Shown one piece after another: positions 10,468 through 19,815 of a stretch of DNA of 64,000 bases. Within the stretch, counting starts at the first letter, position 1. Each line of letters opens with the position of its first letter. Below the pieces are notes generated by a model. It was not told the DNA's origin. It ran no database searches and saw only the letters and a program-made list of their open reading frames with translations. The position numbers were made by a program, and so were the translations under genes. Source of the stretch: [Mycobacterium] zoologicum (GTDB lineage: Bacteria; Actinomycetota; Actinomycetes; Mycobacteriales; Mycobacteriaceae); the NCBI RefSeq assembly GCF_020172665.1, contig NZ_CP083985.1, positions 3,452,540 through 3,516,539 on the forward strand. The letters run 5' to 3'.

Positions 10468-13158
10468 ATGAGTCACCCAGCCCCGCCGGTGCTGACCGTG
10501 CGCTACGACGGGTCGCAGGGCACGTTCTCCGCAGGCCACGACGTGGTCATCGGACGCGACCTGCGCGCCGACATCCGCATCCCGCACCCCTTGGTCTCCC
10601 GCGCCCACCTGCTGCTGCGCTTCGAGCAGGGGCGATGGCTGGGGATCGACAACGGCTCCCTGAACGGCATCTACGTCAACGGCCAGCGGCTGCCGGTCGT
10701 CGACATCCGCGACGGTGCGAGCATCAACCTGGGCAACCCGGACGGGCCCCGGGTGTCCTTCGAGGTGGGGCGGCACCAGGGGCAGGCCGGCCGGCCCCCG
10801 CAGACCGTCTCGATCCACGTTCCCCAGCCCGGTATCGCCCGCCCGCCACAGCAGAACTGGGCGGCCTCTCCCCCGCCTTCGCCGCACCCGACCGCGCAGT
10901 ACCCGGACCCCCGCCAGCCCGCGCCCTATCGGCAAGGCCCGCCGCCGTTTCCGCAGCAGCCGCCCTACCCGGGCGCGGATTCCGCGCTGCGTCCCGGTTA
11001 CCGGCCGCCGGCCCAGCCGCCGGTCGAGCCGTTCCCACCCCGGCAGCCCGCGACCCGGATGGCGCCGGTGGCCGCCAAACCGCCGGAGGCCGGCAATATC
11101 GCCACCCGGATGATCGACATCCTGCGGCCCGGGTCGGCTTCGCCGCCGCAGGCACCGGCCGGCGCGCTGACCATCGGCCGGTCCACCGACAACGACATCG
11201 TGATCTCCGACGTGCTGGCCTCCCGCCAGCACGCGATGCTGATCTCGACCCCGCTGGGCACCGAGATCCGCGACAGCCGAAGCATCAACGGAACGTTCGT
11301 CAACGGCGTCCGGATCGGCTCGGCGATCCTTACCGAGGGCGACGTTGTCACGATCGGCAACGTCGACCTGGAGTTCACCGGCGGAACCCTGCTGCGCCGC
11401 ACCGAAGCCGCGTCGAAGTCCGGTGGGCTTGAAGTCCGCGACGTCTGCTTCGACGTCGAGGGCGGTAAGCGACTGCTCAACAACATCACGCTGACCGCGC
11501 GGCCGGGCACACTGACCGCGATCATCGGCGGTTCGGGTGCCGGTAAGACGACGCTGTCACGACTGATCGCCGGCTACACCAAGCCCACCAGCGGCACGGT
11601 CACCTTCGAGGGTCACAACATCCACACCGAGTACGCCTCGCTACGCAGCCGGATCGGGATGGTGCCGCAGGACGACGTGGTGCACCGGCAGCTCACCGTC
11701 AATCAGGCCCTGGGGTACGCCGCCGAGCTGCGGCTTCCGCCGGACAGCACCAAGGCCGACCGGGACCGGGCGGTGGCCCAGGTGCTCGAAGAGCTGGAGC
11801 TGACCAAGCACGCCGATACCCGGGTGGACAAGCTCTCCGGCGGTCAGCGCAAACGTGCATCGGTGGCCCTGGAGCTGTTGACCGGCCCGTCACTGCTGTT
11901 GCTCGACGAGCCGACCTCAGGCTTGGACCCGGCGCTGGACCGCCAGGTGATGCTGATGCTGCGCGGGCTGGCCGACGCCGGCCGCGTGGTCATGGTGGTC
12001 ACCCACTCGGTGTCCTACCTGGATGTGTGCGACCAGATCCTGCTGGTGGCCCCCGGCGGCAAGACCGCGTTCAGCGGGCCGCCCAAAGAGGTGTTCGCGG
12101 CGATGGGCGCCGACAACTACGCCGACATCTTCGCCAACGTCGGCGCCGACCCCGACGAGGCCAACCGGCGGTTCCTGGCCCGCACCGGCAACGAGTCGGG
12201 CGCCGCGCATGTGCCGGCCACGCCGCCGGCCGACCTGGGCAGCCCGCCGCCGGAGAGTCTGCGAAAACAGCTGTCGACCATCGCACGACGCCAGGTCCGG
12301 CTGATCGTCTCCGACCGGGGCTATTCGATCTTCCTGGGGATACTGCCGTTCCTGGTCGGCGCGCTGTCGTTGACGGTCAAGGGCAAGCACGGGCTTCAGA
12401 TGCCGGGGCTGGATGCACCCACCGAACCGCAGTACATCATGGTGCTGCTCAATCTCGGCGCGGTGTTCATGGGCACCGCGCTGACCATCCGTGACCTGAT
12501 CGGTGAACGCCCGATCTTCAAACGAGAACAGGCGGTCGGCCTGTCGACCATTGCATATCTGCTGGCCAAGGTCGCGGTGTTCTGTGCGTTCGCGGTTGCC
12601 CAGTCGGCGATCGCGACCGCCATCGTGCTGCTGGGAAAGAAGGGGCCCAACCCGCCGGATCCGCTGTTCGGCAGTGCCAGCTTCGCGCTTTTCCTCACCG
12701 TGGCCGCCACCTGCGTGGCCTCGGCCATCCTCGGGCTGACGTTGTCGTCGCTGGCCAACTCCAACGAGCAGATCATGCCGATGCTGGTGGTCTCGATCAT
12801 GTCGCAGCTGGTGCTCGGGGGCGGCATGATCCCGGTCACCGGGCGCCTGGGGCTCGATCAGGTGTCGTGGGTGACGCCCAGCCGGTGGGGCTATGCCGCG
12901 GGTGCCTCGACGATCGACTTCAACACCCTGCTGCACCACGACGACATGCCCAAGGGCTGTATGCCGCTGCCCACCGCCGCCAACCCCGAGCCGGCGGTGC
13001 CCGACGGCTGCACCCCGGCGGTCCAGGTCAAGCAGATCCCCCAGGACGGCCTGTGGAAACACAGCAAGGGCATCTGGTTCTTCGACATGGGGATGCTCGC
13101 GCTGCTGTCGGTGTTCTACACCACTGTGGTGTGGTGGAAGATCCGGCTCAAGCGCTGA
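10468..13158 (+). CDS. FHA-domain ABC exporter (Rv1747-like)
   Basis: This 896-residue half-transporter has, in order: FHA1 (about 1-110, with HPLVSRAHLLLRF and NGSLNGIYVNG); a Pro-rich linker; FHA2 (about 230-310, with SRQHAMLIS and SRSINGTFVNG); an ABC ATPase (Walker A GGSGAGKTTLSRL near residue 355, signature LSGGQRKRASVALELL, Walker B LLLLDEP); and an ABCG-type membrane domain with about six helices from residue 610 on. Mtb Rv1747 has this architecture; its FHA domains bind phosphothreonines made by PknF, and it has been linked to cell-wall glycolipid export. In Mtb Rv1747 sits beside pknF; no kinase gene is visible here, and the gene instead faces the conservon at 13184-17313. Confidence 0.93.
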   Translation: MSHPAPPVLTVRYDGSQGTFSAGHDVVIGRDLRADIRIPHPLVSRAHLLLRFEQGRWLGIDNGSLNGIYVNGQRLPVVDIRDGASINLGNPDGPRVSFEVGRHQGQAGRPPQTVSIHVPQPGIARPPQQNWAASPPPSPHPTAQYPDPRQPAPYRQGPPPFPQQPPYPGADSALRPGYRPPAQPPVEPFPPRQPATRMAPVAAKPPEAGNIATRMIDILRPGSASPPQAPAGALTIGRSTDNDIVISDVLASRQHAMLISTPLGTEIRDSRSINGTFVNGVRIGSAILTEGDVVTIGNVDLEFTGGTLLRRTEAASKSGGLEVRDVCFDVEGGKRLLNNITLTARPGTLTAIIGGSGAGKTTLSRLIAGYTKPTSGTVTFEGHNIHTEYASLRSRIGMVPQDDVVHRQLTVNQALGYAAELRLPPDSTKADRDRAVAQVLEELELTKHADTRVDKLSGGQRKRASVALELLTGPSLLLLDEPTSGLDPALDRQVMLMLRGLADAGRVVMVVTHSVSYLDVCDQILLVAPGGKTAFSGPPKEVFAAMGADNYADIFANVGADPDEANRRFLARTGNESGAAHVPATPPADLGSPPPESLRKQLSTIARRQVRLIVSDRGYSIFLGILPFLVGALSLTVKGKHGLQMPGLDAPTEPQYIMVLLNLGAVFMGTALTIRDLIGERPIFKREQAVGLSTIAYLLAKVAVFCAFAVAQSAIATAIVLLGKKGPNPPDPLFGSASFALFLTVAATCVASAILGLTLSSLANSNEQIMPMLVVSIMSQLVLGGGMIPVTGRLGLDQVSWVTPSRWGYAAGASTIDFNTLLHHDDMPKGCMPLPTAANPEPAVPDGCTPAVQVKQIPQDGLWKHSKGIWFFDMGMLALLSVFYTTVVWWKIRLKR

Positions 13159-13183
13159 GCTCAGCGTTCACCCCGCGCGTCGC

Positions 13184-13762
13184 TCAACCGGGTGTTGCCA
13201 GGCTGTCCAGGGCGTACTCGCTGATCGCGATCAGCGCATCGCGGGCCGAACGCCGGTCGCGCGCATCGACGGCGATCACCGGGATGTGCTCCGGCAACGC
13301 CAGCGCCTTGCGCACCGCGGAGGCGGGATAGCGTGGCGCACCGTCGAATTCGTTGACCGCGATCAGAAACGGCAGATTGCGGTGCTCGAAGAAGTCGACC
13401 GCGGCGAAGCTGTCCTGCAGTCTGCGGCAGTCGGCCAGGATGATCGCGCCGATCGCCCCGCGCACCAGGTCGTCCCACATGAACCAGAAACGCCGCTGGC
13501 CGGGCGTGCCGAACAGGTAGAGCACCAGATCGTCTGCCAGGGTGATGCGGCCGAAATCCATTGCCACCGTGGTGGTTCGCTTGTCCGGCGTGGACTCCAG
13601 GGTGTCGACGGCCGCCGAGGCGTCGGTGACCAGTGCTTCGGTTCGCAGCGGCATGATCTCCGAGACGGCGCCGACGAACGTGGTCTTGCCGACCCCGAAC
13701 CCGCCCGCGATCACGATCTTGGTCGAGGTGGCGTCGCGGCTAGCCGAGCGCTCGTAGGCCAC
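13184..13762 (-). CDS. Conservon GTPase-like protein (CvnD, Rv3362c-like)
   Basis: This 192-residue small P-loop GTPase-like protein has a Walker A IAGGFGVGKTTFVG (about residues 17-30), the switch-II-like GTPGQRRFWFMW and a guanine-recognition-like VNEFDGA. It is the last gene of the set sensor kinase - roadblock - DUF742 - GTPase, known from Streptomyces as a conservon and in Mtb as Rv3365c-Rv3362c. Such sets are thought to form membrane-linked signalling complexes resembling eukaryotic GPCR/G-protein systems. Its start overlaps the DUF742 gene by 23 nt. Confidence 0.9.
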   Translation of the reverse strand: MAYERSASRDATSTKIVIAGGFGVGKTTFVGAVSEIMPLRTEALVTDASAAVDTLESTPDKRTTTVAMDFGRITLADDLVLYLFGTPGQRRFWFMWDDLVRGAIGAIILADCRRLQDSFAAVDFFEHRNLPFLIAVNEFDGAPRYPASAVRKALALPEHIPVIAVDARDRRSARDALIAISEYALDSLATPG

Positions 13763-14117
13763 GGAGCGTCCTTCCTATCAGTTCACGGCGTTCGTCCCCG
13801 GTGGACTTCTCGGTCAGCGTCGGGCGCACCCGAAGGAATCCCGAACTGACCAGATCGCCCACCAGCACCCGGGCGACGCCCAGCGGCAGGTCGAGGCGCG
13901 CGGAGATCTCGGCGATCGACGGCCCCGCCTGGCACAGTTCGACGATTCGGCCGCGCGGGTCGCTGACCGGCCACTGGTTGGGCTGGGCGCGCCGCTCGGT
14001 CTGCACCGGCGCCTCCAGCGGAAGGCTGACGTCGGTGTGGGTCCGGCCGGCGGTCAGCGTGTAGGGCCGAACCAGGCTGGCCTCAATCTCCGGCTGCTCG
14101 GGAATATCCATCACCAT
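13740..14117 (-). CDS. DUF742 protein (CvnC, Rv3363c-like)
   Basis: This 125-residue protein has the DUF742 pattern: VRPYTLTAGRT near the N-terminus, then a winged-helix-like segment with IVELCQAGPSIAEISARLDL and GVARVLVGDLVSSGFLRV. It is the third member of the conservon. A second in-frame ATG 6 nt downstream (MDIPEQ) is an alternative start. It lies 11 nt after the roadblock gene and overlaps the GTPase gene. Confidence 0.9.
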   Translation of the reverse strand: MVMDIPEQPEIEASLVRPYTLTAGRTHTDVSLPLEAPVQTERRAQPNQWPVSDPRGRIVELCQAGPSIAEISARLDLPLGVARVLVGDLVSSGFLRVRPTLTEKSTGDERRELIGRTLRGLRALG

Positions 14118-14128
14118 TCACCGGCGCC

Positions 14129-14572
14129 TCACGGTCGACCACCCGGCGCCGAAGCCGACCGGCGCATGGACTGCACCACCGCGCCGACCCGCTCCACCAG
14201 AACCGCCATCTCGTAGCCGATCTGGCCGATGTCGCAGGAGGAACCCGCCAGCGCGGCCAGGTGCGAGCCGTCGCCGACCCGCATCAGCAGCAGGTAGCCG
14301 TTCTCCATCTCCACCACCGACTGCAGCACCCGGCCGCCTTCGAACAACTGGGCGGCGCCTGAGGCCAGGCTGGCCAGTCCGGACGCCACTGCGGCCAGCT
14401 GATCGGCCCGATCCCGGGGTAGGTGTTGACTGGCAGCCACCGTCAGGCCGTCGACCGAGACCAGCACCGCGTGCGACACCCCGGGTACGTCACGGGCGAA
14501 GGTGGAAACCAGCCAGTCCAATGAGCCCTCGGGGCTACGCCGCTGGTCATTGTTGTCAGTGGGGAAAGTCAT
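14129..14572 (-). CDS. Roadblock/LC7 protein (CvnB, Rv3364c-like)
   Basis: This 147-residue Roadblock/LC7 (MglB-like) domain protein contains [20 protein letters not shown] and [19 protein letters not shown]. Members act as GTPase-interacting scaffolds. The start overlaps the stop of the sensor kinase gene by 4 nt (ATGA), so the two are translationally coupled. The Mtb homologue Rv3364c is described as secreted and as inhibiting a host protease; whether that applies here is unknown. Confidence 0.9.
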   Translation of the reverse strand: MTFPTDNNDQRRSPEGSLDWLVSTFARDVPGVSHAVLVSVDGLTVAASQHLPRDRADQLAAVASGLASLASGAAQLFEGGRVLQSVVEMENGYLLLMRVGDGSHLAALAGSSCDIGQIGYEMAVLVERVGAVVQSMRRSASAPGGRP

Positions 14573-17313
14573 TGCTGCTCAGATCCCTGGTCGGTGTAGA
14601 GGCCGTTCTCCCGGGCATGCGATCTCGCAGCCCGCACGCCACCGAAGTGGCTACTCATCGAGGCGCGGATTGCCGCGGGATCCCGTTCCGGTGCCTCGTG
14701 GGCGGGCCGGTGGGGTTCGCCGTTGGATGCTACCGGTTCGTCGGTGTCGTCACGGCGCGTCGGGGTATCGGAGTCCGCGTCCCGCGGTGGGTCGTCGGGT
14801 TCGGCCGAGCCCGGCACCAGCCGAGCACCGGGCTCGCGGACCGGCAGGCCGTGCTCGGTGTGCGCGACGACCGGCACGTTCTCCACCTCGGCGGCCACCG
14901 ACCAGCCGCGGTCCCACACCGACTGCCAGTCCAGGTCGGCGCGCAGGCCCGGCTCGTTCGGGTCGTTGGCCAACGACTCGGAGAGCATCAGTTGGTAGAT
15001 GGTGCCGGTGTCGGGTTCGGCCTCCGAACCGGTGTCGGGTTCGAGGTCGCCTTCGAGGCCTCGAACGGCACGCTCTCTGGCCCCGAAGTATGCCGAAGTG
15101 TCTGCGGGAGAATATTTTTCGACAGCCGGCTCGACTTCGGGCTCGGGTTGCGGGGCGGGCTGTCGATCGTGCACCCACTGTTGCGGCTGTTCGGCGGGCG
15201 CGCCGGTGATTCCGCTGGAACCCGGGGTACGACGGGGCAGCAGCGTGACGACGGGGCCCGCGCCGGTGTCCCAGGCTTCTGGCGGCTCCCGGTGCTGCTC
15301 GGGCTGGGCTTGCTCGGGCTGGGCTTGCAGCTGCACCGGCGGGGCCACCGGAGCCACCGGGGGGGTCATGTCGACCGCCGGCCACTGCGTCGGCGCAGGT
15401 TCCTCTTCGGCCGGAGCGGTCGTCAGCAGGTGCGGCGGCAGATAGATCTCGGCGGTGATCCCCCGCGACCCCTGCGACGCCGGGAACAGCCGAACTTCGA
15501 TCCCGTGGCGGTGCGCCAGCCGGGAGATCACGAACAGGCCCATGTGCCGGGCGTTCTCCGGGCTGAACTCCCCCCCGGCCGCCAGTCGCATGTTGGCCAT
15601 CCGGAGATCGGCGTCGGTCATCCCCAACCCGACGTCGACGACCTCGACCACCACACCGCCGTCGTTCTCGAATCCGGCGACCACCCGCACCGGCTCCGTC
15701 GGCGCCGAATACCGCAGGGCGTTGTCGATCAGTTCGGCGAGCAGGTGAATGGCGTCCGCCGCAGCCGGGCCGATCACGGTGATGTCGGGCACCAGGACGG
15801 TCTGCACCCGGTGATAGCCCTCCACCTCCGAGGCGGCGGCATTGATCAGGGTGGCCAGCGGCGTCGCCCGGCCGCGCTCGTGCGGCACCCGCGCCCCGGC
15901 CAGTACCAGCAGGTTCGCACCGTTGCGCCGCATCCGCGCCGCGAGGTGGTCCAGCCGGAACAGGCTCTCCAGCCGGTCCGGGTCGTCCTCGTTGCGCTCC
16001 AGGCGGTCGATGAGGGCCAGCTGCTGATCGACCAGCGACCGGTTGCGCCGCGACATCGTCTCGAACATCTCGTTGACCAGTCGCCGCAGCCGGGCCTCGT
16101 CACCGGCCAGCAGCAGCGCCTGGGCATGCAGTTCGTCGACAGCGTGGGCGACCTGGCCGACCTCCTCGGAGGTGTAGACCGGCAGTGGATCCGGGGCGCG
16201 TTCGTCCCCGGCGCGCACCCGTGCGATCTCGTGCTCGAGGTCGGTGTGGGCGACCTGCAACGCGCTGTCGCGCAGGGTACGCAGCGGCCGCACCAGTGAG
16301 CGCGCCACCAGGCCCACCACCACCAGCGTTGCGATGAATGCGGCCAGCGACAACGCGATGTCGCGGATCGCGGCGGCTCGCCGGTCGGCGGCGCGGTCCT
16401 CGAGTGCCTTGGTGACCGCCCCGGTGTTCTCGGTGATCACCCGGGCTGCGATCTGGTCGGTGGTGTGGATCGACTCGCGCAGCACCGGATTGTTGGGCAG
16501 CACCTGTTCGGGATCGGACATGATCGCCATCCGGGTCACCAGCTGCTGCTGCAGACTCTTGACGTCCGGGGAGTCGACGCCGAGCACCTCCGTCATCCCG
16601 AACAGCGTGGACGGCTCGGTGCCGGCCAGGGTCATCATCGAGCTGCGCAACTCCGGGTCGGGAAGCTCGCCGCCCCGGTTGACCAGCAGTTCCTGCATCA
16701 TCATCTGGCCGCGGGCACCGACCGCCCGGCTCAGGCCCTCGGTCTGCGCCCGGATCCGCTCACTGTCCAGACGCACCGACCCGACGATGGCATCCTCGGC
16801 GGTCAGCAGGATCGGCGCGTAGCCGGTCACCTCTTCACGCAGGCCGACGCCGATCGCCGACACCGCATCCAGCAGGCCCTGGCCGCGCTCGATCAGCGTG
16901 CCCACCCCGGAGCGGACGTCGGTCGCCAGATCGGTGTGCGCCAGGCGGGACTGCAGCTCGAACATACGGTTCTCGAAGTTCTTCTTCGCACCTTCGGCGT
17001 CGCCGTCCGACGAGCTGGCCACCAACGCATCGCCCAGTGCCGACATGTAATTGGTGATCGCCGGGATCATCTCGGCGCGGTCGGCGACCAGCCGGAGCCG
17101 GTTGGCTTCGGTGAATTCACCCGACACCCGCAGTCCACCGAAGAATCCGGCCAGCAGCATCGGCAGCAACCCGATCGCCAGTACCTTCCACCGCACCGGC
17201 CAGTTGCGCACAGACCATCGCGAGGGACGCCTGCCCGCAACGACTTCCGGCTCGTCATCAGCTGGGTCGTCGGGAGCAGCGTCTACCCGATCCGGGTGGT
17301 CGAAGAGCGTCAT
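14569..17313 (-). CDS. Nitrate-sensor-like histidine kinase (CvnA, Rv3365c-like)
   Basis: This 914-residue membrane sensor has a first transmembrane helix at about residues 42-64 ([19 protein letters not shown]). A large extracellular helical NIT-type sensing domain follows (about 65-310), then a second helix ([18 protein letters not shown]), HAMP, a dimerisation region with [13 protein letters not shown], and a HATPase domain with N-box [14 protein letters not shown] and G1 [11 protein letters not shown] long Pro/Glu-rich C-terminal tail of about 270 residues (mostly low-complexity, with QPEQAQPEQ) ends the protein. It is the first gene of the conservon. The divergent 247-bp region to trmL (17314-17560) should hold its promoter; no operator was recognised. 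Confidence 0.9.
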   Translation of the reverse strand: MTLFDHPDRVDAAPDDPADDEPEVVAGRRPSRWSVRNWPVRWKVLAIGLLPMLLAGFFGGLRVSGEFTEANRLRLVADRAEMIPAITNYMSALGDALVASSSDGDAEGAKKNFENRMFELQSRLAHTDLATDVRSGVGTLIERGQGLLDAVSAIGVGLREEVTGYAPILLTAEDAIVGSVRLDSERIRAQTEGLSRAVGARGQMMMQELLVNRGGELPDPELRSSMMTLAGTEPSTLFGMTEVLGVDSPDVKSLQQQLVTRMAIMSDPEQVLPNNPVLRESIHTTDQIAARVITENTGAVTKALEDRAADRRAAAIRDIALSLAAFIATLVVVGLVARSLVRPLRTLRDSALQVAHTDLEHEIARVRAGDERAPDPLPVYTSEEVGQVAHAVDELHAQALLLAGDEARLRRLVNEMFETMSRRNRSLVDQQLALIDRLERNEDDPDRLESLFRLDHLAARMRRNGANLLVLAGARVPHERGRATPLATLINAAASEVEGYHRVQTVLVPDITVIGPAAADAIHLLAELIDNALRYSAPTEPVRVVAGFENDGGVVVEVVDVGLGMTDADLRMANMRLAAGGEFSPENARHMGLFVISRLAHRHGIEVRLFPASQGSRGITAEIYLPPHLLTTAPAEEEPAPTQWPAVDMTPPVAPVAPPVQLQAQPEQAQPEQHREPPEAWDTGAGPVVTLLPRRTPGSSGITGAPAEQPQQWVHDRQPAPQPEPEVEPAVEKYSPADTSAYFGARERAVRGLEGDLEPDTGSEAEPDTGTIYQLMLSESLANDPNEPGLRADLDWQSVWDRGWSVAAEVENVPVVAHTEHGLPVREPGARLVPGSAEPDDPPRDADSDTPTRRDDTDEPVASNGEPHRPAHEAPERDPAAIRASMSSHFGGVRAARSHARENGLYTDQGSEQQ

Positions 17314-17560
17314 CGCTCGGCGGTCGGCACACCGGCCGCTCGGCTGAATGTCACCGTCTGCGCCTCATTCATCGGATTTCCGGGGCGCCGCAACTCGTTT
17401 TGGCAGGGGGCGTGAATTGCGGCATGGCAATTCGACGAGTATGCCAGTCGGCCGCAGGCCTGACCAGAATATTTACTGAACAGAACACTTTTCGAGACCA
17501 TCGCGTGTCTTGACGAACTCCGGTGGAGCAAACCGAGAAGCGGGCTGACATCATCGACAG

Positions 17561-18034
17561 ATGATCAGGGTGCTGTTCTATTCGCCCCGCATTCCACCCA
17601 ATACCGGCAATGCGATTCGGATGGTGGCGGCCACCGGCGCCCAGCTTCATCTGGTGGAACCTATGGGCTTTGATCTGTCCGAGCCGAAGCTGCGCAGAGC
17701 CGGGCTGGACTATCACGATCTGGCCTGGGTGCGGGTACACACGTCACTGCCGGCGGCGTGGGAGGCATTGGGCGTATCGAGTGGGGCCCGGGTGTTCGCG
17801 TTCACCGCGGGTGGGAAAACCCCGTATAACGAGGTGGCCTACTCCCCCGACGACGTGTTGATGTTCGGTCCCGAACCCACTGGTCTGGACGAGGCGACGC
17901 TGGCAGACCCGCACATCACCGCGCAGGTGCGAATCCCGATGCTGGCCGGGCGGCGGTCACTGAACCTGTCCAACGCCGCGGCGGTCGCGGTCTATGAGGC
18001 GTGGCGCCAGCAGGGGTTCGCCGGCGGGATCTAA
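17561..18034 (+). CDS. trmL: tRNA (cytidine/uridine-34-2'-O)-methyltransferase, SPOUT family
   Basis: This 157-residue SpoU/TrmL-type protein (Rv3366 spoU in Mtb) uses SAM to 2'-O-methylate the wobble base of certain leucine tRNAs. Knot-forming SPOUT motifs are IPPNTGNAIRM at the N-terminus, FGPEPTGLDE in the middle and RSLNLSNAAAVAVYEAWRQ at the C-terminus. The length fits the minimal TrmL architecture with no extra RNA-binding domain. No strong Shine-Dalgarno is seen. An intergenic hairpin separates it from the convergent nitroreductase gene. Confidence 0.92.
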   Translation: MIRVLFYSPRIPPNTGNAIRMVAATGAQLHLVEPMGFDLSEPKLRRAGLDYHDLAWVRVHTSLPAAWEALGVSSGARVFAFTAGGKTPYNEVAYSPDDVLMFGPEPTGLDEATLADPHITAQVRIPMLAGRRSLNLSNAAAVAVYEAWRQQGFAGGI

Positions 18035-18049
18035 GCCCCTGCCCTGCCC

Positions 18050-18122
18050 TCTCCCGCGAGCGTGCAGAAGCGTCCGGTATGTCCCGAGGTGAGGGGGGAC
18101 GTTTGTGCACCCTCGGCGAGAA
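18050..18122. terminator. Imperfect inverted repeat between convergent genes
   Basis: The left arm (18050-18075, CTCCCGCGAGCGTGCAGAAG and following) pairs imperfectly with the right arm at 18098-18122. It lies between the stops of trmL and the nitroreductase, so it probably ends both transcripts. The arm sequence (C)GAGCGTGCA recurs in the hairpin at 55429-55493. Confidence 0.5.
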
Positions 18123-18132
18123 CAGTGGCGGG

Positions 18133-18780
18133 TTACCAGGTATCGAAGTGCACCACCTGGTCGGCCGGCAGCCGCTTGGCCGGCTTGAAGTCGGTGCCCT
18201 TGGTGTAGGCGATCGGGAACAGCCCGCCCTGGCTGTAGTCGTCGTAGGGGATGCCGAGCACCTCGGCGGCCTGGCGCTCGCCGTCCCCGAGCAGGTGCAA
18301 CGTCGTCCAGCACGAACCCAGCCCGCGGTTGCGCAGCGCCAGGCAGTAGCTCCACGCCGCCGGGAACAGCGACGCCCAGAACGACGCGCTGAACCCCAGC
18401 GACCCCGTCTCCGGCTTGCCCTCCAGACACGGGATCATCAGCACCGGCACCTCCTGCAGGACCTCGGCCAGATACTTCGCCGAGCCGCTGACCAAGTCCA
18501 TCCGCTCACTGCGCACGTCGCCCTGGCCGTAGTCGGGCCGCATCCGGTCCAGGTAGGGCAGGGCGTTGGCGCGGTAGATGTCGGCGATCGCCTGCTTGCG
18601 GACCGGGTCGGTGATGAACATCCACTGCCAACCCTGCGCGTTGGATCCGGTGGGTGCCTGCAGCGCGATCTCCAGGCACTCCATCAGCACCTCGCGCGGT
18701 ACCGGTTTGTCCAGATCAAGTCGCTTGCGTACCGATCGGGTGGTGGTCAGTACTTCGTCGGCGGACAGGTTGAGGTTCAT
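18133..18780 (-). CDS. Nitroreductase-family FMN oxidoreductase (Rv3368c-like)
   Basis: This 215-residue nitroreductase-fold protein would bind FMN as a homodimer and use NAD(P)H. It contains TTTRSVRKRLDLDKPVPREV (FMN phosphate-binding Arg), PTGSNAQGWQWMFI and the late loop NRGLGSCWTTLHLLGDGE. The Mtb homologue Rv3368c has been studied as a nitroreductase-like protein; its natural substrate is unknown. It lies 16 nt downstream of the MOSC gene on the same strand, so the two are probably co-transcribed. Confidence 0.88.
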   Translation of the reverse strand: MNLNLSADEVLTTTRSVRKRLDLDKPVPREVLMECLEIALQAPTGSNAQGWQWMFITDPVRKQAIADIYRANALPYLDRMRPDYGQGDVRSERMDLVSGSAKYLAEVLQEVPVLMIPCLEGKPETGSLGFSASFWASLFPAAWSYCLALRNRGLGSCWTTLHLLGDGERQAAEVLGIPYDDYSQGGLFPIAYTKGTDFKPAKRLPADQVVHFDTW

Positions 18781-18796
18781 CTGTGCAGGCTAGCTG

Positions 18797-19789
18797 CTAA
18801 TTCTGCTGGAGTTTCACTCCGCGCGATATCGCCGTGGTGCCCGCCTTCATCAGCAGGCGTTTGACCCGCTTGACGCCGGCTCCGGCGGTGGCGGCCAGCA
18901 TCGACCGATCCGACGGGACGAAATCAAGCGGATCTCCCTCGCGCAGTTCCCCATTCCGGATAACTGTCCCGTAGACGCCGAGGCAATGATCGGTGTGTGC
19001 GGCGACGCTGCGGGTGATCTGCCGGTCGCGGCTCAACTCCCGCTGGGCGTGCGACGGCATCACGCAGCGGACGGTGGGCAGCAGTGGTTTGAGGGCGGCC
19101 AGCGGCGCGTGCAATGTGCCTCCACACCAATCGTTCTCCGGATGCCCGGCAGGGGTAGTAGTCGCGTCGACCAGGATCGTGGGACGAAAGCGCCGGACGT
19201 CGAAGTCGGAGCCGGGTGTCAGCCCGGTCATCGTGGCTAGGGTCTGCTCGGTGATCACGTGCACCGGATAGGCATCGACATAGCTGCCGACCGGCGTGAT
19301 GTAGCGGCTCAGCTCGGCGAGTTTCTTGACCGGAAACATCGACAGATCCGGCAGCGGCTCGTCGGCGTCGAGGCCGAAGTAGTCATGCAGGTCAGCCGGG
19401 TTCGCCATCGTCCCGCGATACTGATCGCGGTCCTCGATCGGTGGCAACGGCCGCAGTTCGACGTCTCGGTCGAGGTAGGAGGAGAGCGCGGCGTGGACTT
19501 TCGGGTCGGAACTGGATATCTCGCTGCCGTCGGGAAATCCGATGAGTACCTCCGGCGCGTGGCCGGGTCCGGCTTCCGGTGGCGGCGGCAGTGCATACCG
19601 CGCTGTGCACAACAGCAGCCCCGCCAGGCGCTTGGCGCTGGTGGTGGCATTCTTCTCCAGGTCGCGGACCGCCCAGGTCCGGTCCGCGTGGAGGCCCAGT
19701 TTGCCGACCCCGGCGGCGGTGACGCGTTGTCCGGCCATGGATTTCACCGGGTAACGCCAGATTCCGCTGATTCGACCGGCCGTATACAT
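18797..19789 (-). CDS. MOSC-domain protein with N-terminal beta-barrel
   Basis: This 330-residue protein starts GRISGIWRYPVKSMAGQRV, the typical MOSC N-terminal beta-barrel opening. The second half (about 150-300) forms the MOSC domain, with DFDVRRFRPTILVDA and the conserved Cys in NDWCGGTL. MOSC proteins bind molybdenum cofactor or act on N-hydroxylated or sulfur-containing substrates (YiiM/mARC-like). The reaction here is unknown. It sits between dnaE2 and the nitroreductase, all on the minus strand. The gap to the dnaE2 stop is 26 nt. Confidence 0.85.
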   Translation of the reverse strand: MYTAGRISGIWRYPVKSMAGQRVTAAGVGKLGLHADRTWAVRDLEKNATTSAKRLAGLLLCTARYALPPPPEAGPGHAPEVLIGFPDGSEISSSDPKVHAALSSYLDRDVELRPLPPIEDRDQYRGTMANPADLHDYFGLDADEPLPDLSMFPVKKLAELSRYITPVGSYVDAYPVHVITEQTLATMTGLTPGSDFDVRRFRPTILVDATTTPAGHPENDWCGGTLHAPLAALKPLLPTVRCVMPSHAQRELSRDRQITRSVAAHTDHCLGVYGTVIRNGELREGDPLDFVPSDRSMLAATAGAGVKRVKRLLMKAGTTAISRGVKLQQN

Positions 19790-19815
19790 GCTCTGCAGAG
19801 CTTAATCGGCCGGCG

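Noticed and set aside
10843..11113. CRISPR-like or repeat array in the Pro-rich linker of the FHA transporter
   Set aside because: It is low-complexity Pro/Ala/Gln coding sequence without regular repeat-spacer structure.
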